DNA of 64,000 nucleotides from Babylonia areolata (taxonomy: Eukaryota; Mollusca; Gastropoda; Neogastropoda; Buccinidae): NCBI RefSeq assembly GCF_041734735.1, contig NC_134882.1:24703777-24767776 (forward strand). Reading direction: 5' to 3'. A model generated the notes under the pieces. It was not told where the DNA came from, searched no databases, and saw nothing but the letters and a program-made list of their open reading frames with translations. How positions within the stretch are numbered: position 1 is the stretch's first letter; the number at the start of each line of letters is the position of its first letter. Made by a program: the position numbers and the translations under genes. Positions 23,086-35,404 of this stretch are shown piece by piece.

Positions 23086-24155
23086 TCAAGTGAGTCAAAT
23101 GAGTTGTGTATTGATGTCTATTTGAAGTTTGTATAAACTGATTTCTTATCATTTTGTCACTTAAAGCAGGTGGCGGCAGTGAAAATTTAAATATTCATTA
23201 CAATGACTGAAATGTGATTTTTGGCAAACAACATGACAATATAAGAAAACAAAAAAAAAGTGTAAGTGAATATCTTGATTGGTTCCGAAGATATTCCATT
23301 TTAAAGATGTGACGATGCGTACATGCTGTTAGTACTTAATATTTTCACATTTTCACAGTCATACTGTACTGTCCATGAGGGTACTGTAATGAAAACTCAT
23401 ATACTTCTAAAAACTATATGATAATGGCATATTGTACAAGAAAAAAATAACACTTCAGCAGCAAAGAAATTGGAAAATATGCCTGTCAAAGTAGGGGGAA
23501 ATAGAAAAACAAGACATGTCAATCTGCACAGAATAGCAATTTTGAAGGTCTACAGCACTGAAAAGAATAGACAGTTGCATTTCATAATAAAATATCTTGC
23601 AGAATACATCACAAAAAGTGCACTGAATTTTTTTCAGGCAGGATAATTTACTGAATTTTAAGTATCAGAGTCTCAAACTTTGAAAAATCTTCAATTTGAC
23701 CAGCGGAAAAAAGACTGTTTATTGGGGTAGCACGCTGCAAAGATGAATATTTCAGTAACTGTCACAAGTAGGACCAAGAAATTTTGTGTGTATTAAGCGA
23801 AATGTCAGCTTTCAAAATAAATTAAAATGAACCTTAAAACTTCTATCTAAATTTGGCAAAAAAGGAATGATACCTGATTTTCTCATAAATAAGGATGCAC
23901 ATTGTGGATGAGACTTCTTCAAAATTTTTGTTTTTGAAAAAAATATTGAAGTTGCAGCCACAATAAGTTACCAGTGGTCTTGGCTGATCAGCTTCTGCAA
24001 AATTACTGCAAATGTTTAAACAAATGCAACTTCAGAGCATTATACAGAATGGGTAGGTTGATGGGGCATTCCACAACAAAGGTTCCCAGGAGGGAGCAAA
24101 TATTACTTAAGTTGCTAGCAAAAATGACAGATATATGAATCTATTTTCTTTCAGT

Positions 24156-24345
24156 TCTCTTGCTTTTTCTTCCATCCATGAACTCAGTCATGCATTTCAT
24201 TGTAGAAGAACCACAATAAATAAGAAATAAAAGGTGGATGATGCATCTTTATTTCTTCACAAAATGGCATTCGATTCACAAGAGAGAAAATGCACACTAA
24301 AAAATATCTCTTTTTTTGGCACTCACAGGTTTCCTGGCATCAGCA
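24156..24345 (+). repeat. Unclassified diverged repeat, member 1
   Basis: This aligns by eye with 26633-26822: shared blocks are cttttttcttccatcc-type, caataaa, ggatgat, ttcacaaaat, gagaaaatgcact and caggtttcctggcatc. Identity is moderate. A 270-base open frame overlaps it (24234-24503) but has no recognisable family. Confidence 0.6.
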
Positions 24346-24935
24346 ATAACATGCTGCTCACTACCGGAGATGTTCATACTGGCCTTTTTGGATCATTGAA
24401 TATGTCTTGCATGCCCTGCCATGAGCAGCCGTTTCTGCAACATGTTAGATACACAGATCAGCTCATAAGAAAGAACAAATGTTATTTTCAATTTAAAACA
24501 TAAAACCAAAAACAGAGCTCTCAGTTTAATATAATATTATGTTTAGGAGCTTTGCCATCTACATGTACTGTTCAGCTTATGTGTCTTTGTTGCATGCAAT
24601 TATTTACTCAAATATTTCCACTTCAGGGTACTACATTTCATGACTGAGATGAATGTATTACTAAATGTCTTAGGTATATATGATTACTAAATATTGAATA
24701 TTTTATTGTTAATATGCACATCATACTTAGTATCTTATTCTTTGATATATATTTTGTGTACTCACCTTTATTTGTGTGTGTATGTGAGAATGCATGTCTT
24801 AGATATATATATATATATCAAAGTGAATATTTCATTCACAATATGTGCATGGTATTTTGCATTTTATCATTTCATGAATTATCCCTTTGTTTTCTGTTTC
24901 ATGCAGTCGAGATGCACGGCATATCATGGGTTACA

Positions 24936-24937
24936 TG

Positions 24938-24974
<37 letters not shown>
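24936..24974. repeat. (CA)n microsatellite
   Basis: Plain CA run. A mixed CA/CT-rich tract follows at 25190-25290. No gene is seen between 24510 and 25540. Confidence 0.95.
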
Positions 24975-24976
<2 letters not shown>

Positions 24977-25540
24977 TATACTCTTAATTGCTGGATCCCA
25001 GATAATGTTATATAGTTTGACTAACCTGATGTGCTGTTTAGGCTATGGGTGTTATTGTACCGATTTTCTTTTTACGAATTTTAGTTTGTTAAAAATTGGT
25101 GTTAAATTTTTTAAGAAACAGGATGTTGACTGCACTGTTCAAATTAATCATATATCTCTTCACATTACACTTTTTTCATACCCAGACATACATACACATA
25201 CTCACAAGCATACATGTGCAAATGCAAACTTGCTCTCTCTCTTTCTCACTCTCTCTCACTCACACACACATACACACAAACACACCTACTCCACTGACAG
25301 AAAAGAAATGGGGAAAGGGGATGACTGGAGGGAGGAGGTGGTGGGTTATATCACTGTCAGCAGTCAGGGATTCTCAGCTGGAGCAAGTGGTCAATGATTT
25401 GGCTCAGTGCCAAGTTTGCCACAACCATTGACAACCCCCTCCCCTCTCCTTACCATTGGTGGGAGATACTCAGAGACAAGTGAGGGGAATGACTATACAA
25501 CTCTCAGCAAATTATTAAAGTGAAGTTTGCAGAGGAGAGA

Positions 25541-25590
25541 GGGGGAGGAGGAGGGGGTGGGAGGGGGGGGGGGGGAGGCGTGGGCAGCAG
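25541..25590 (+). repeat. G-rich tract (potential G-quadruplex)
   Basis: It contains several runs of four or more G with short A/T interruptions, including a 13-G stretch. The right copy near 58775-58810 differs by several bases. From 25600 to 26630 no gene is recognised. Confidence 0.75.
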
Positions 25591-26632
25591 GGGATTAGCA
25601 TGAATTGGTGTTCTTGTTCTTTTTGGAATGTGAGAGCATAGTATCTATCTGTCTGTATATATTAATATAAAGTTTCACAGCTATCGAAGCAAAATGCAAC
25701 TAGAATAACAGACTTTTGTGTGATGTTGAATGAAATGCTCATTTTATGGAAGAAGAAACCACATTACAATTTTTTACTCACTTATATAACACTCACTGCG
25801 TCTGTAGCAGACGACGCTAATGCTGTCCCGAGCACTTCCAGTTTTAGACCCAGGTAATATTTTGCTTACTAAAGCAAAAATCAATCAAATATTAATAATT
25901 GGAATTCATGGGCTTCGTTTTACCATGTCCATTTTTCATTCTGTATCAATAGTTTTTGTGTGTTTTACCCAGAAAAAAATACAGTGTCACGTTACGAAAA
26001 CACTGATGAAATAGATCCAAGCTGCTCAGTTACTGACATCGATCAAAATCCTGATTCAAAGAATTTCAGCTCAATATTGTGCATGAAAGTGCTAAAGACA
26101 TTCGTTTTCAAAAATAATATAAAACTTACCGATGACACTTAAGATTTTCTGGAGAAACAATGCCATTTTTGTGTTAGATGAAGTGCCGCTCTCCTGTGTC
26201 GAATGTTGATTGGGCCAATGCAACTGACGAAGAGGGTTACCTGCTTTTGAATCGCTGGAGCAAATTGCTCATGGATCAAAAATCTTAGTTTCGGATACCA
26301 CTGAAATCAGCAGAAAATGCTCTTTACCGCTCATGCAGTATCACGCAGGCTCAGATTTCATTTTCGAACTGTGCGAGGCGTTGAAAGATAGCCAAAAATT
26401 CCCGTAATGTTGCGCTCAGATCTAACTACCCTACTTCGCCCAAGGCTTGGAAAAAAACACACGAAAGTTCTCCTTGAACTTTCGCCTTTTACAGCTCCCA
26501 GTTTTTCGAACAGTAACCAATGAATGGAAAACAACGGATGTGATTTTTTCCCCTATGTGGTTGAAACTAACTGTGTCGCACTCAGAAAGACGCTGGCCGC
26601 CATTGAACAAAGATCGCTATTTCGCATTACAG

Positions 26633-26822
26633 TACACTTCTTTTTCTTCTATCCGCGAACTCATTCACGCATTGCATAAAGCAAACACAATAAAAATTTA
26701 AAATATGGATGATAAGTAATTATTTCAGTTGGATAGTTTTTCACAAAATCAAATCAAATTTGAGAAAATGCACTTCAAAATTAGTCAATTCTTTAGGCGT
26801 TCATAGGTTTCCTGGCATCGGC
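26633..26822 (+). repeat. Unclassified diverged repeat, member 2
   Basis: Partner of 24156-24345. Here it is followed by a retroposon-like tail (26840-26958) whose gtgaagcgttttgagctc and ATT/ATC tract recall CR1/L2 or SINE tails, suggesting the repeat is part of a retroposon. Confidence 0.6.
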
Positions 26823-26839
26823 CATGGGGGCTGCCGCTA

Positions 26840-26958
26840 CCTACTTAAAGTCATTGATTTTTGTATATGTGAAGCGTTTTGAGCTCTATTTGAGAAAAAG
26901 CACTGAATAAGTGTTCATTATTATTATCATCATTATTATCATTATTACTATCAATTTC
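26840..26958 (+). mobile_element. Retroposon tail at the contig end
   Basis: A gtgaagcgttttgagctc box, then a block ending aaaaagcactgaataagtg, then an ATT/ATC microsatellite that runs into the Ns. In the right contig the same tail continues into unique sequence at 60195. Confidence 0.6.
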
Positions 26959-27058
26959 NNNNNNNNNNNNNNNNNNNNNNNNNNNNNNNNNNNNNNNNNN
27001 NNNNNNNNNNNNNNNNNNNNNNNNNNNNNNNNNNNNNNNNNNNNNNNNNNNNNNNNNN
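26959..27058. other. Assembly gap of exactly 100 N
   Basis: One hundred consecutive N, the usual placeholder for a scaffold gap of unknown size. It separates the redundant left contig from the right contig. The left side ends in a short ATT/ATC-type microsatellite and the right side starts inside a probable exon. Confidence 0.98.
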
Positions 27059-27144
27059 GGGCCCCGTCCCAACTCCAGTTGCTGTTCAAACCCCAAGGCT
27101 GTAAAATGCTTGGCGGCGATACATGATGATGAGTTGCATCCACT
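27059..27144 (-). CDS. KIDINS220: Probable KIDINS220-like exon D, cut by the gap
   Basis: On the minus strand an acceptor-like CTCTTCAGAG precedes a frame that continues exon C in phase: the base left at RKLIR joins AG to give E, followed by WMQLIIMYRRQAFYSLG. The frame then meets a GGGG run and a stop. Without one G the reading would continue as FEQQLELGRG to the edge of the Ns. Given how common single-base indels are in this assembly, a homopolymer error is likely, but a real stop or a chance open frame cannot be excluded. I do not recall a close match for this segment, so identity rests on phase and position. Confidence 0.45.
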
Positions 27145-27449
27145 CTCTGAAGAGCGGGGGGTGCCGGGGCCTCAGCAAGGTCAGGCAGAATCCCGAGCAT
27201 GAGGCCCAGGACAAAAAACAGGTTCTATGACTCGTTCATTCAAGCGCCAGTAAGATCAGCAAAAAATGTGTAGGAGGCTGTTTAAAATGCTGAATGAGGT
27301 GATGGGGACTACCTGATCCTCGCAATTCCTGGATCTGTGCAAACCCGGAGGGGAAAAATTGGTGAGGGGGTTAGGGAAACTTTGCATGCTGGTCGCCAAC
27401 AGCTGTTGCGACACTACTAAACACACTACAAAAGCCAAAAACTTTTGTG

Positions 27450-27480
<31 letters not shown>

Positions 27481-28049
27481 TTTTGCGTGTGGCATCACAT
27501 CGGGCCTGATCAGGGGGGTTTGCAGCCCCCCCCCCCTGGCTACAATCGCTTTTTGTTTTTATTCAGTCCCTCTGACATCCCTATATGGGGCTGACATTTC
27601 AGAATTGTTTTTCTTTTGTCAAATAGTTTAATTTCAATTTTTAAAACTTACGAACTGTATGTGTGTGCAAGGGAAGGAAGAAAAGGTGGAAGGCTTAGGC
27701 CCGTAGGTATTTTTCCACAGGGGGTGGGGGCAGGATATGGGTGTGGGGTGGGGGGGAGAAAGGGGTTTTCGGGGTCTGTTGATTTAGTATGAATGAACTA
27801 GTTGTTTTACTGTGTTGCTTCTTAATTTATGATCTATGCTGCCTTGCGATTTGATATGTTAGCCTGATATTTTAATTTGTGAATTTTTAGGGGGAACTAT
27901 ATATTTCAGTAGTTGCATACTGTGTGGGCTGAGTGTGGTTGTTTGGGTTTGTGTGTGTGTGTGTTTTGCGCGCGTGCGCGCGCGCGCGTGTACGCTTGTG
28001 TGTGTGGATGGGAAGACTTTGCAATGTGGTTTGGTTGACTGCAATGGGG
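27145..28049. other. Intergenic or intronic stretch with microsatellites
   Basis: This is unique right-contig DNA. It holds a TG run (27457-27480), a C run near 27527 and an alternating TG/CG tract (27949-28006) with a pure CG-type core. No coding evidence beyond the partial exon to the left. Confidence 0.6.
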
Positions 28050-28790
28050 GTGCATGAGAAATTCAATAATCTGTATATTTTAAATATACAACTCCACTGG
28101 TTGCCGACAGTCGGATTGAATATAAAACTCTCCACACATTGCTTCTACACTTTTTTCTGGTCCAACACCTTTTCTTTTTGATCTCATCACTGTTTATATT
28201 CCAAGACGGGCTCTATCCACCATCAGACAGTGGCCCTTCTCCATATTTCCTCTGGTTATAACTAAAATCCTTTGGTCAAAGATCCATCACATTCACCACC
28301 CCAGTCCAGTAGAGCTTCTTGCTTATGAATTAAGACACTCCCAGTCCTTTTCCCGCTTCAAAACCAGCCTCAAGACTCATTCGTTTTAAAACTGCCTTTA
28401 AATTGATCTCCTCTGCCTGTGACTGTACGGGTGTGTGCTTGTTTGTTTTCCAGTGGGTGTTGTTGAGGTGCTGTGCGGAGGAGAGGGGAGGGAGAGTGGG
28501 ACTGATTCTTGGGTGCTGTGATTGGGTTGTTTCATTGTTTGGGTGTTTGTTTTATGTTGGTTGGTTTTTTTATGTTTGAAAATTGGTTTTGGGTGTTTTC
28601 ACTGAGTTTAGTATGTACTTTTTTTGGGAATGTCTTTGTTATAATTCATCACATTTGCTTCCTTCGTTGGACCAACCTGTATGTTTTGACAGTTGATATT
28701 AAAATTACATATTTCAATTTGAAAAATATTGTAATTGTGAAGTGCTTAGCCAACAAAATCATTTGGTTAGGCACAAAAATAAATAAACAT
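28050..28790 (+). mobile_element. L2/CR1-type LINE 3' fragment
   Basis: The plus strand starts LHWLPTV and shows worn versions of the family C-terminal strings (RALSTIRQWP-like, FSRFKTSLKTHSF), followed by a 3' UTR with a gtgaagtgctta box. It is old, with many stops, and occurs only once in the window. Confidence 0.7.
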
Positions 28791-30625
28791 ATTATTTTTT
28801 TATTATCAATGGAAAAAAAAATTATTGGCATATATTTTGGAGTTACCCACAGTCACAGGAATTTTGCAATTCTTTGGTCTCAATGCTTCAGGAAAAATGT
28901 GAACATCGTGGTCATTTTACTTTTTCTGAAAGCTTTTCTTCACCTTTGGATTAATCCCTGGAAGCTCAACAGACAGTGGTATGGGCTTATTAACAGGGCT
29001 GGCGAAGTTTGACCATCTACAAAACAAAAATGCAAAACAGCCCCAAAATGTTACAAATTCATGAAAACACGGGTCTCTACAATTATCCCTTCCCTCCCCC
29101 CCTCTCTGAAAATCATTCACCATCACCTTCCTTTCATCAAACAAAATCGTGTGACAAGAGTTTGTCCCCACCCAGCACTAAACTTTTCTGTCTAAAGGTT
29201 TTTAAACTTCTGCAACATCTTGGGGACAAAAAGCTAAAAAAAAAAGCTCGGGGTGTTTTGCAACAAGCAGCTGTTTCATGCTAAATTAAGTTGTGACTTG
29301 TTTGCCAATTTTTAAATTTCAAATACCCTCCTGGAATGAAATACACAAAGTCTGATAGTTTTGTGTCTCATGAATAATTAAAGCAGACATATTAGGGTTT
29401 TCCCACTGGTATGTATGGAAGACCACTTTCAAGCACTTCACACTTGATGGAAATTTTTCCCTCATTGGCACAGAAGAGGTTGAGGTTTAACCTTTTTGCC
29501 TGGGTAGGAAATTTGGCAAAAAACTAAAATCTTATCTGCCAAGGTATTTTCACAAAAAATGGGTAGGTGCAGACAAAAATATATTATGGATTGATTTGAT
29601 AACTGACACAGATAAACTACATATTTCTGAAAGGAAAAATGAATGGACAATCAGAAAAAAAACCCACCTGTTTTTGTTATATGAAATGAATACATGACCC
29701 ACAAAATATTTTCAAAAAAAAAAACATTTTGGAAGCATTTTTTCCCCTATGTATACAATCAAATACACACATTCATAACTTTCCCAACAAAGAAATGTCT
29801 GGCTCGAAATTGTCAGTCCAATCAATGTGAAACACACTGATCTAAAAACTGGGCAAACACATCAACACATCCCTTTCCTCTCCCATTCTCCATTCCACCT
29901 CTGCCCTGCTTCACTCCAAGCTGTAATCTGATACCTCCCTCGCTCCTTCCCCTTTCACTGGCCTGTCTTTATTTCTGACTGCACACAGAGTGCATTTTGT
30001 TCTACCAATCCCCTCTTGCTGTTTTGTTAGCAATGCCAAACTCTGTCCTGCACTCTGGGCAAGAAGCTGATTATTCCCCACTTTTTTCTTCCAAATATTC
30101 ATCAGATTGTAGATCATCTTTGTCTCTGCAAGCATCTGTTCTAATTTTCATTGAGCATCGTCTAAATCCCTGTGTCAATGGCATTTAGTTTAGCTGCCAT
30201 TTGGCTTGGACCAAACGTCACCATTTTACTTTGCTTGCCTAGATAGGTTGTTGACATAATCCCAGTGAGCCAGTAAAAAAAAACTGGAAAAAAAAATAAA
30301 CTTTATCAGTAAACTCATCAGACTTTGAGGGTTTACAGTCAAATTTTCAGTCTGAGGAAACCTTGGTGAATCTAAAGCTACCAATATAATAATTCCCAAG
30401 CAATGAAAGAATGTTAAAAAGATGGAGATATGTTTGCAGTCGTTTGGAATGGTTTAAGTTGCAGTGGCAAGGGAGCAAATTAGCTGTTCCTAAAAAAGCT
30501 TACATGGTAGTCTAAAGGGGTAAGCCAAGATCATTTAAATTTTTCCCGTCGTTTCTGTCCACACAGCGAGTTTATCCAAAACTGTGTGAAACCCCAAACC
30601 TTTAAGGAAAATTCTCACAGCCCAC
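28791..30625. other. No feature recognised
   Basis: AT-rich unique sequence between a LINE fragment and exon C, presumably intron D-C of the KIDINS220-like gene. Short open frames on both strands lack family signatures. Confidence 0.5.
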
Positions 30626-30820
30626 CTCTAATCAGCTTCCTGAGGTAAGGGTCAAAGGGGGTTGATTTGGGGCAGGTAAAAACTTCCTGGAGGTCTGAAA
30701 CATTCAGCCGTGGTAGACCTGGCGACTGGTGGACAAGAAGGGCATCCAGTTTTCGGGCATTGCGATCAAATCTCCGCAGTGGCTCTGATTCCTTGGTCAC
30801 TGGGATACGTGGCGGGAATT
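30626..30820 (-). CDS. KIDINS220: KIDINS220/ARMS-like gene, exon C
   Basis: This 195-nt exon encodes FPPRIPVTKESEPLRRFDRN, then ARKLDALLVHQSPGLPRLNV, SDLQEVFTCPKSTPFDPYL and RKLIR. It corresponds to the vertebrate stretch that runs from NIPTTKDVEPLLEIDGD through VNLDPKLREII. The minus-strand acceptor is TTGGTCAG at 30821 and the donor is TAGAG|GTGGG at 30626. Its first two bases plus the single base left by exon B give an in-frame lysine and the same spacing as the vertebrate protein. It lies in unique right-contig sequence. Confidence 0.88.
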
Positions 30821-32654
30821 CTGACCAACAGAAAGAAAGAATCACATGACAATTTCCTTAATACTGAGTCATCATTGTGCTAAACCATAAACTCCAGAAA
30901 AACAGACAAGAGATTTCATTTAGTGAAGAAAAGGCTTACCTTGGAAATGGGATGGTGGGTTAAGGTTGATCAGTTAGTCATTTACCACAAATGTGTTTCC
31001 ACTTATCTGATTCCATAAAGGAAGCCATGCTTGTCTCTGGTTGGTTTTTTTTGTGTGCCAGTGCTCAATAAATTAAAGCACACAATAAAAAACAAGAGGC
31101 AAAACCTTCAAGGACTCACTTGTGCTTCGCACTTTATCCAGTAAAAGGATTCATGAGGAAAAAAAAAAAGCGATTAAAAAAATTGTTGAAAAGTGCTCTG
31201 TATTAACTGTCCGGGGCTCACGCTTTTCCTACACAAAACGTATTCGGTTTCGGGATGAAGGAATGAACAGCATTCCCCGAAAGTAAAATTCCTCTGCGCT
31301 GTGCACGTGATTTTATGATTAGCCAAGCAGAGTGCGCTATTCTGGGTCACTCCACAATCGAAAAAGTATGATTGGTCAGCCTGGATATGTGGCCTGTCTC
31401 GCAAAAACATGCTGACACAAGTCACTGACCAGTCCGTCTGATCGCGTGCCAGCTATTAGCAAAGCGGGTGGTGATGACAAAGGGAAGAAAGCGAATTTAA
31501 TGCAGAAAGCGAGCATGGGGTATGGTGATTCGGGGAGAAAAATTGGCAGTATTTTCTACATATGGCAAAACTGTAAAAAAGAAGATGAAATTTGATTTTT
31601 TTTTTTTTTTTTTAAAAGGTAATAGCTCAACACGTAATAAACCAGTTCTGAAAGTTTCATTTTTCTTAAACAGTTTTTTGTATTTTTTGTAATTTTTTTC
31701 CAACCCTTACAAATGGGACGTCTGTGGGGAAAAGCAAGGGAGAAAACTTGTCATACTGAGTGAGTTTTAAATATCATATATATAAAAAAAGTTTGGGAGA
31801 AAAAAATAACATGCCAGCGGGTTCAAACCATGCATGTTTTTAGTTCAAAGCCAGCAGACTAATCCCCACTGCTGCAGCGCACTTGACGTCATTTGATTAA
31901 ATTTAACATTTTAAAACAATGTTGACATTTTTCTTTCCCTGGATATAAATAGATGTGGACTGTAGTGGATGTAATAATGCCGTTTAAATCATGTTTTTTG
32001 TGTCTTTTATTATCCCCCATTATTCTGTTATTTCGGCAGTAAAGGAGACGTTTTCCATCGCTTCAAGCACATCGCAACACATGGTATAACTCTAGATCTG
32101 CATGAACTGGTCTACAACAGGCTAAAGATCGATTCAATTTTTCTTTTTTGTTCAATCCAGTTAATTCGTATCCACTTTAAAATATCCAAATGCAGTAAAA
32201 CCACTGATGGTGCAAAGGTATCACTGTATGTGTTCTCTCCAGAATTTGTTTTCTTTTCTTTAATTGTGAACAAAAAAAAACGAGGTCATGTCATCTTCAA
32301 ACAAACCTTTCCTTCCAGCAACACAGTGGGAAGGGTTTTTAGGGAATTTTTGGATTTTGGAAAGAATCTCAAAGAAGTATAAATGTTAATGATTTGGAAA
32401 ATTAGGCTTAAATTTGGAGCCTTACAACCTTTTATTTGTATGGACTATGAAGATTTTTTTTTCATACTTTGTTTTAGCCAAATTTGGTTTTTGGCAGACA
32501 AAGTTTAAATTTCCCGAGAAAATGGCAATGTTAAAGTTTACCATGGAAAAAACAGGCATACAGACAGGACAGACAGACCAGATTGATTTTCAATCATATC
32601 CAAAAGGCAAATTCATTAACAAATAAAAGAAAGCAAACTGGACTGCATATATAA
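30821..32654. other. No feature recognised (intronic)
   Basis: Unique sequence with poly-A and poly-T runs, for example near 31590. It is presumably the downstream end of the large intron between exons B and C. No open frame of interest. Confidence 0.5.
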
Positions 32655-33275
32655 AACCCTTGTTTGATACCTGACTACAGGGTTAAAGCCTGATAATTTA
32701 GCCGCAGATCTTATTCTAGCTTTAACTTCATTATTAAAACTTTACCCGTTTTTCCATTTTTCGAAAAAAAAACAGGCCACAACAATTTTCTAGAAATGGA
32801 GTCAAATGCTTTTTCAAATCAAACAAAGGCAACATTTAACTTCCAGTTGTTAGCAAATTGTTTCTGGACTGCAGCTAATTTAAAACAAATATTGGTCAAT
32901 TGTGAATAGTCTTTCATGAATCCAGCTTGGTATTCCCCAGTTACATTTATTTATGGTAATTTCATTTCTTGCAGTCTTTGTTAATAAAAGAAACCATATA
33001 ACTTGATACATATATAGCATAAAGAAATACCTCTGTAGTTATTCATGTCATTTACATCCCCCTTTTTTAAAAGAAAGGCAAGATCATAGATTCCTTCCAA
33101 TTTTCCGGATAATAACCAGTATCAAACAAATAACTGAATAGCTTAACTAAAAGATTAGCAATGCTCTCTCCAGAATTCTTTTTTTTTTTTTTTTTTTAAT
33201 AAATTAATCGATAAGACCAAACTGGACCTGCTGATTTGCCATTTTTCAGTCTTCTGATTGCAAGTAACACTTCAT
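32655..33275 (-). mobile_element. LINE reverse-transcriptase fragment, minus strand (complete view)
   Basis: Minus-strand order: [14 protein letters not shown]-like entry, ANLLVKLFSYLFDTGYYPEN, WKESMILPFF, KRGDVNDMNNYRGISLCYIC, GEYQAGFMKDYSQL and FEKAFDSISRKLLW. It is truncated before the catalytic box. The left contig begins inside this element, and the right contig reads through without a break. It ends at the aacacttcat target repeat, 33266-33275. Confidence 0.8.
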
Positions 33276-34511
33276 TTCCTGTCACAAATGGTGTCAAGCA
33301 AGGCTGCGTCTGGCTCCAACACTGTTTCAGCCTCATGTTCTCAGCAATGCTTACTGATGCCTTCAGAAGATGGCGATGCTGGAATCGGCCTAAAGTACCG
33401 AACAGATGGCAAGCTGTTTAACCTCAGAAGATTTCAAGCAAAAAAGAAGGTCATGACAGACATAATCAGAGACTTTTTGTTTGCTGATGATTGTGCCCTC
33501 AAACGGCTCGATCTGAAGCTGACATGCAACTCAGCGTCGACAAGTTTGCCACTGCCAGCAGGAACTTCGGCCTTACCATCAGCACGAGGAAAACTGAAGT
33601 TCTCCATCAGCCAGCCCCAGGGAAACCCACGTTGAGCCCAAATCACAGTCAACGGTCAGAGGACTCAGTGCGGTGGAGCGGTTCACATACCTTGGCAGCA
33701 CCACTGTCATGAAATGCAACCATCGACGATGAAGTGAACGTCAGGATTGCAAGAGCAAGCGCAACTTTTGGTGGGATCCAATGCAAATGTTTGGAACAGA
33801 AGAGGCATTGGTCTTGAGACCAAGCTAAAGGTCTACAGAGCAGTAGTTTCTCCCCAACACTACTGTACGCCTGCGAAACTTGGACAGTGTACCAACGACA
33901 TGCCAAGAAGCTGAACCACTTCCAACACAACATGCCCTCAGGAAGACTACTGGAACATCAAGTCGGCAAGCCAAGACCCCAGACCAACAGAGGTGCTCGC
34001 AAAGCCACCCCTACCCAGCATCTCACCATCCTGATGCAGTCCCAGCTTCGCTGGGCTGGACACGTGGCGCGGCATGCCAGACCATCGCTGCCGAAAAAGG
34101 CTCTCTATGGCGAGCTGCAACAAGGGAAGAGATCACTCGGAGGTCAGAAGAAGCGCTTCAGAGATACTCTGAAAGTCTCTCTGAAAGCGTTTGATATCAA
34201 CCCTGACTCCATGGGAGGAATCTGCAGTGGACAGTGACAAATGGCGCGCAGCTGTGCACAAAGGCGCCAGGTTGTGCGAGGCCACAGGACTGCTGCAGCT
34301 GTGTCAGAAGAGGCAGGCCAGAAAGTCACGGGCAAACAAGCTCCCTGACAATGATATGCCTGTCTTTGTCTGCCCCAACTGTCAGCGAACATTTCATGCG
34401 CAAATTGGACTATTCAGCCATCTGCGCACTCACAGATAGATTCATGAGCATCCCTCCATCCCCCAGCTGGATGACAACGATGGTCATCATCGATCTCGAT
34501 GGAACCACACC
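33276..34511 (+). mobile_element. C2H2-finger LINE, right-contig copy
   Basis: This is the copy of 129-1352. The end is clearer here: VFVCPNCQRTFHAQIGLFSH LRTHR in one frame (34368-34439), a C2H2 finger. LFADDC lies near 33476-33500. The target repeat aacacttcat lies at 33266-33275 and 34512-34521. Confidence 0.88.
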
Positions 34512-34780
34512 AACACTTCATCTCTAGATATTACTCTATCATACAATACAGTTCATCAATATCCACAACTTATTCCTCACCAATTTCTTATCATTTTTTT
34601 TCTTATATATTTTTGAAGTGTTGAAACCAATTATCAACAGTAATATCATTCAAACTATTAAAGGTTGTGATTTCTTCTTATTATCTGTGAATTTCACCCC
34701 AAAACATCTGCTGATCATCAACAGGAGTATAAAAAAATCATTTAATAATGTTTCATCATATTTCCTTCTTTTTCTTTTTA
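34512..34780 (-). mobile_element. Continuation of the interrupted minus-strand LINE, right-contig copy
   Basis: Same as 1353-1620: linker sequence upstream of the RT entry, broken by stops. Confidence 0.5.
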
Positions 34781-34969
34781 ATCAAGTTTTATACTCACGT
34801 CTTGCAATACAAAGCACGGCTTTGTCATTCACATCCAGTGTTTTTCTATATGTTCTTAACCTCTTCACTGCTAGGACGTTTTGCAAAAGCCTATGCTAAG
34901 AAAATTTTCAGAAAAAAACAAGAAAAACACTCCATGATTTTAATGTGCTTATATTTCAAAAAGTACTAA

Positions 34970-35195
34970 ATAATTAATATAAAAATGGTATTTATATAGC
35001 GCTGAATCTTGTGAAGAGACAAATCAAAGCGCTTTCACACCAGTCATTCACACACATGCATAACTTTAAAACTGTAGAAACTAAAGACAAGGAAGGGCAG
35101 GCAAGGGAGGCTATTTTGGGAAGAGGTTGGTTTTAAGGCCAGACTTGAAAGAGCTGAGTGTGGAGACTTGACGAAGCGAGAGAGGAAGTTCATTC
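34970..35195 (-). mobile_element. L2-type LINE 3' end fragment, right-contig copy
   Basis: Copy of 1811-2040, reverse complement of the end of the L2-type LINE at 35997-37453. Confidence 0.75.
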
Positions 35196-35404
35196 TAATT
35201 GCATGATAAGTGCATAAAAGTATATTTCAAATGAAAGAAAAATGAACCAAGATTTTGTTTTTTAATACTCACATGTTCAAATAATGAGTCAATCTGACAC
35301 AAGAATTCCATAAAATGCCATAAAAAAAGGGACTGTCATTCCATCATGTAGGTGCTACAATATCAACCAGGTTATCAAACCAGTCTTTCTTGTGACTGTT
35401 GTGA

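Larger units (their letters stand above)
1..26958 (+). repeat. Left copy of a ~27-kb direct repeat (probable redundant contig)
   Basis: The whole stretch left of the gap reappears, same order and orientation, at 33146-60194. Both copies share every nested insertion, the same 100-bp tandem duplication and the same microsatellites. Differences are mainly single-base gains and losses, often in homopolymers, with few substitutions such as one c/t change in the 5199/38359 region. The two lengths differ by about 90 bp. This pattern fits separately assembled reads of one locus, or two haplotypes, better than an old duplication. The copy stops in an ATT/ATC tract immediately before the N gap. Confidence 0.93.

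Noticed and set aside
24234-24503. An 89-codon open frame that is identical in both contig copies
   Set aside because: Identity between the contig copies is not evidence of selection here. The frame overlaps a diverged repeat and no family or splice signals are recognisable.
25960-26142. A small acidic open frame resembling a transposase N-terminal tail
   Set aside because: Too short and without any conserved catalytic or DNA-binding motif.
29911-30135. A 74-codon minus-strand open frame near exon C as an extra exon
   Set aside because: No splice signals in a suitable phase and no resemblance to the expected downstream KIDINS220 sequence.
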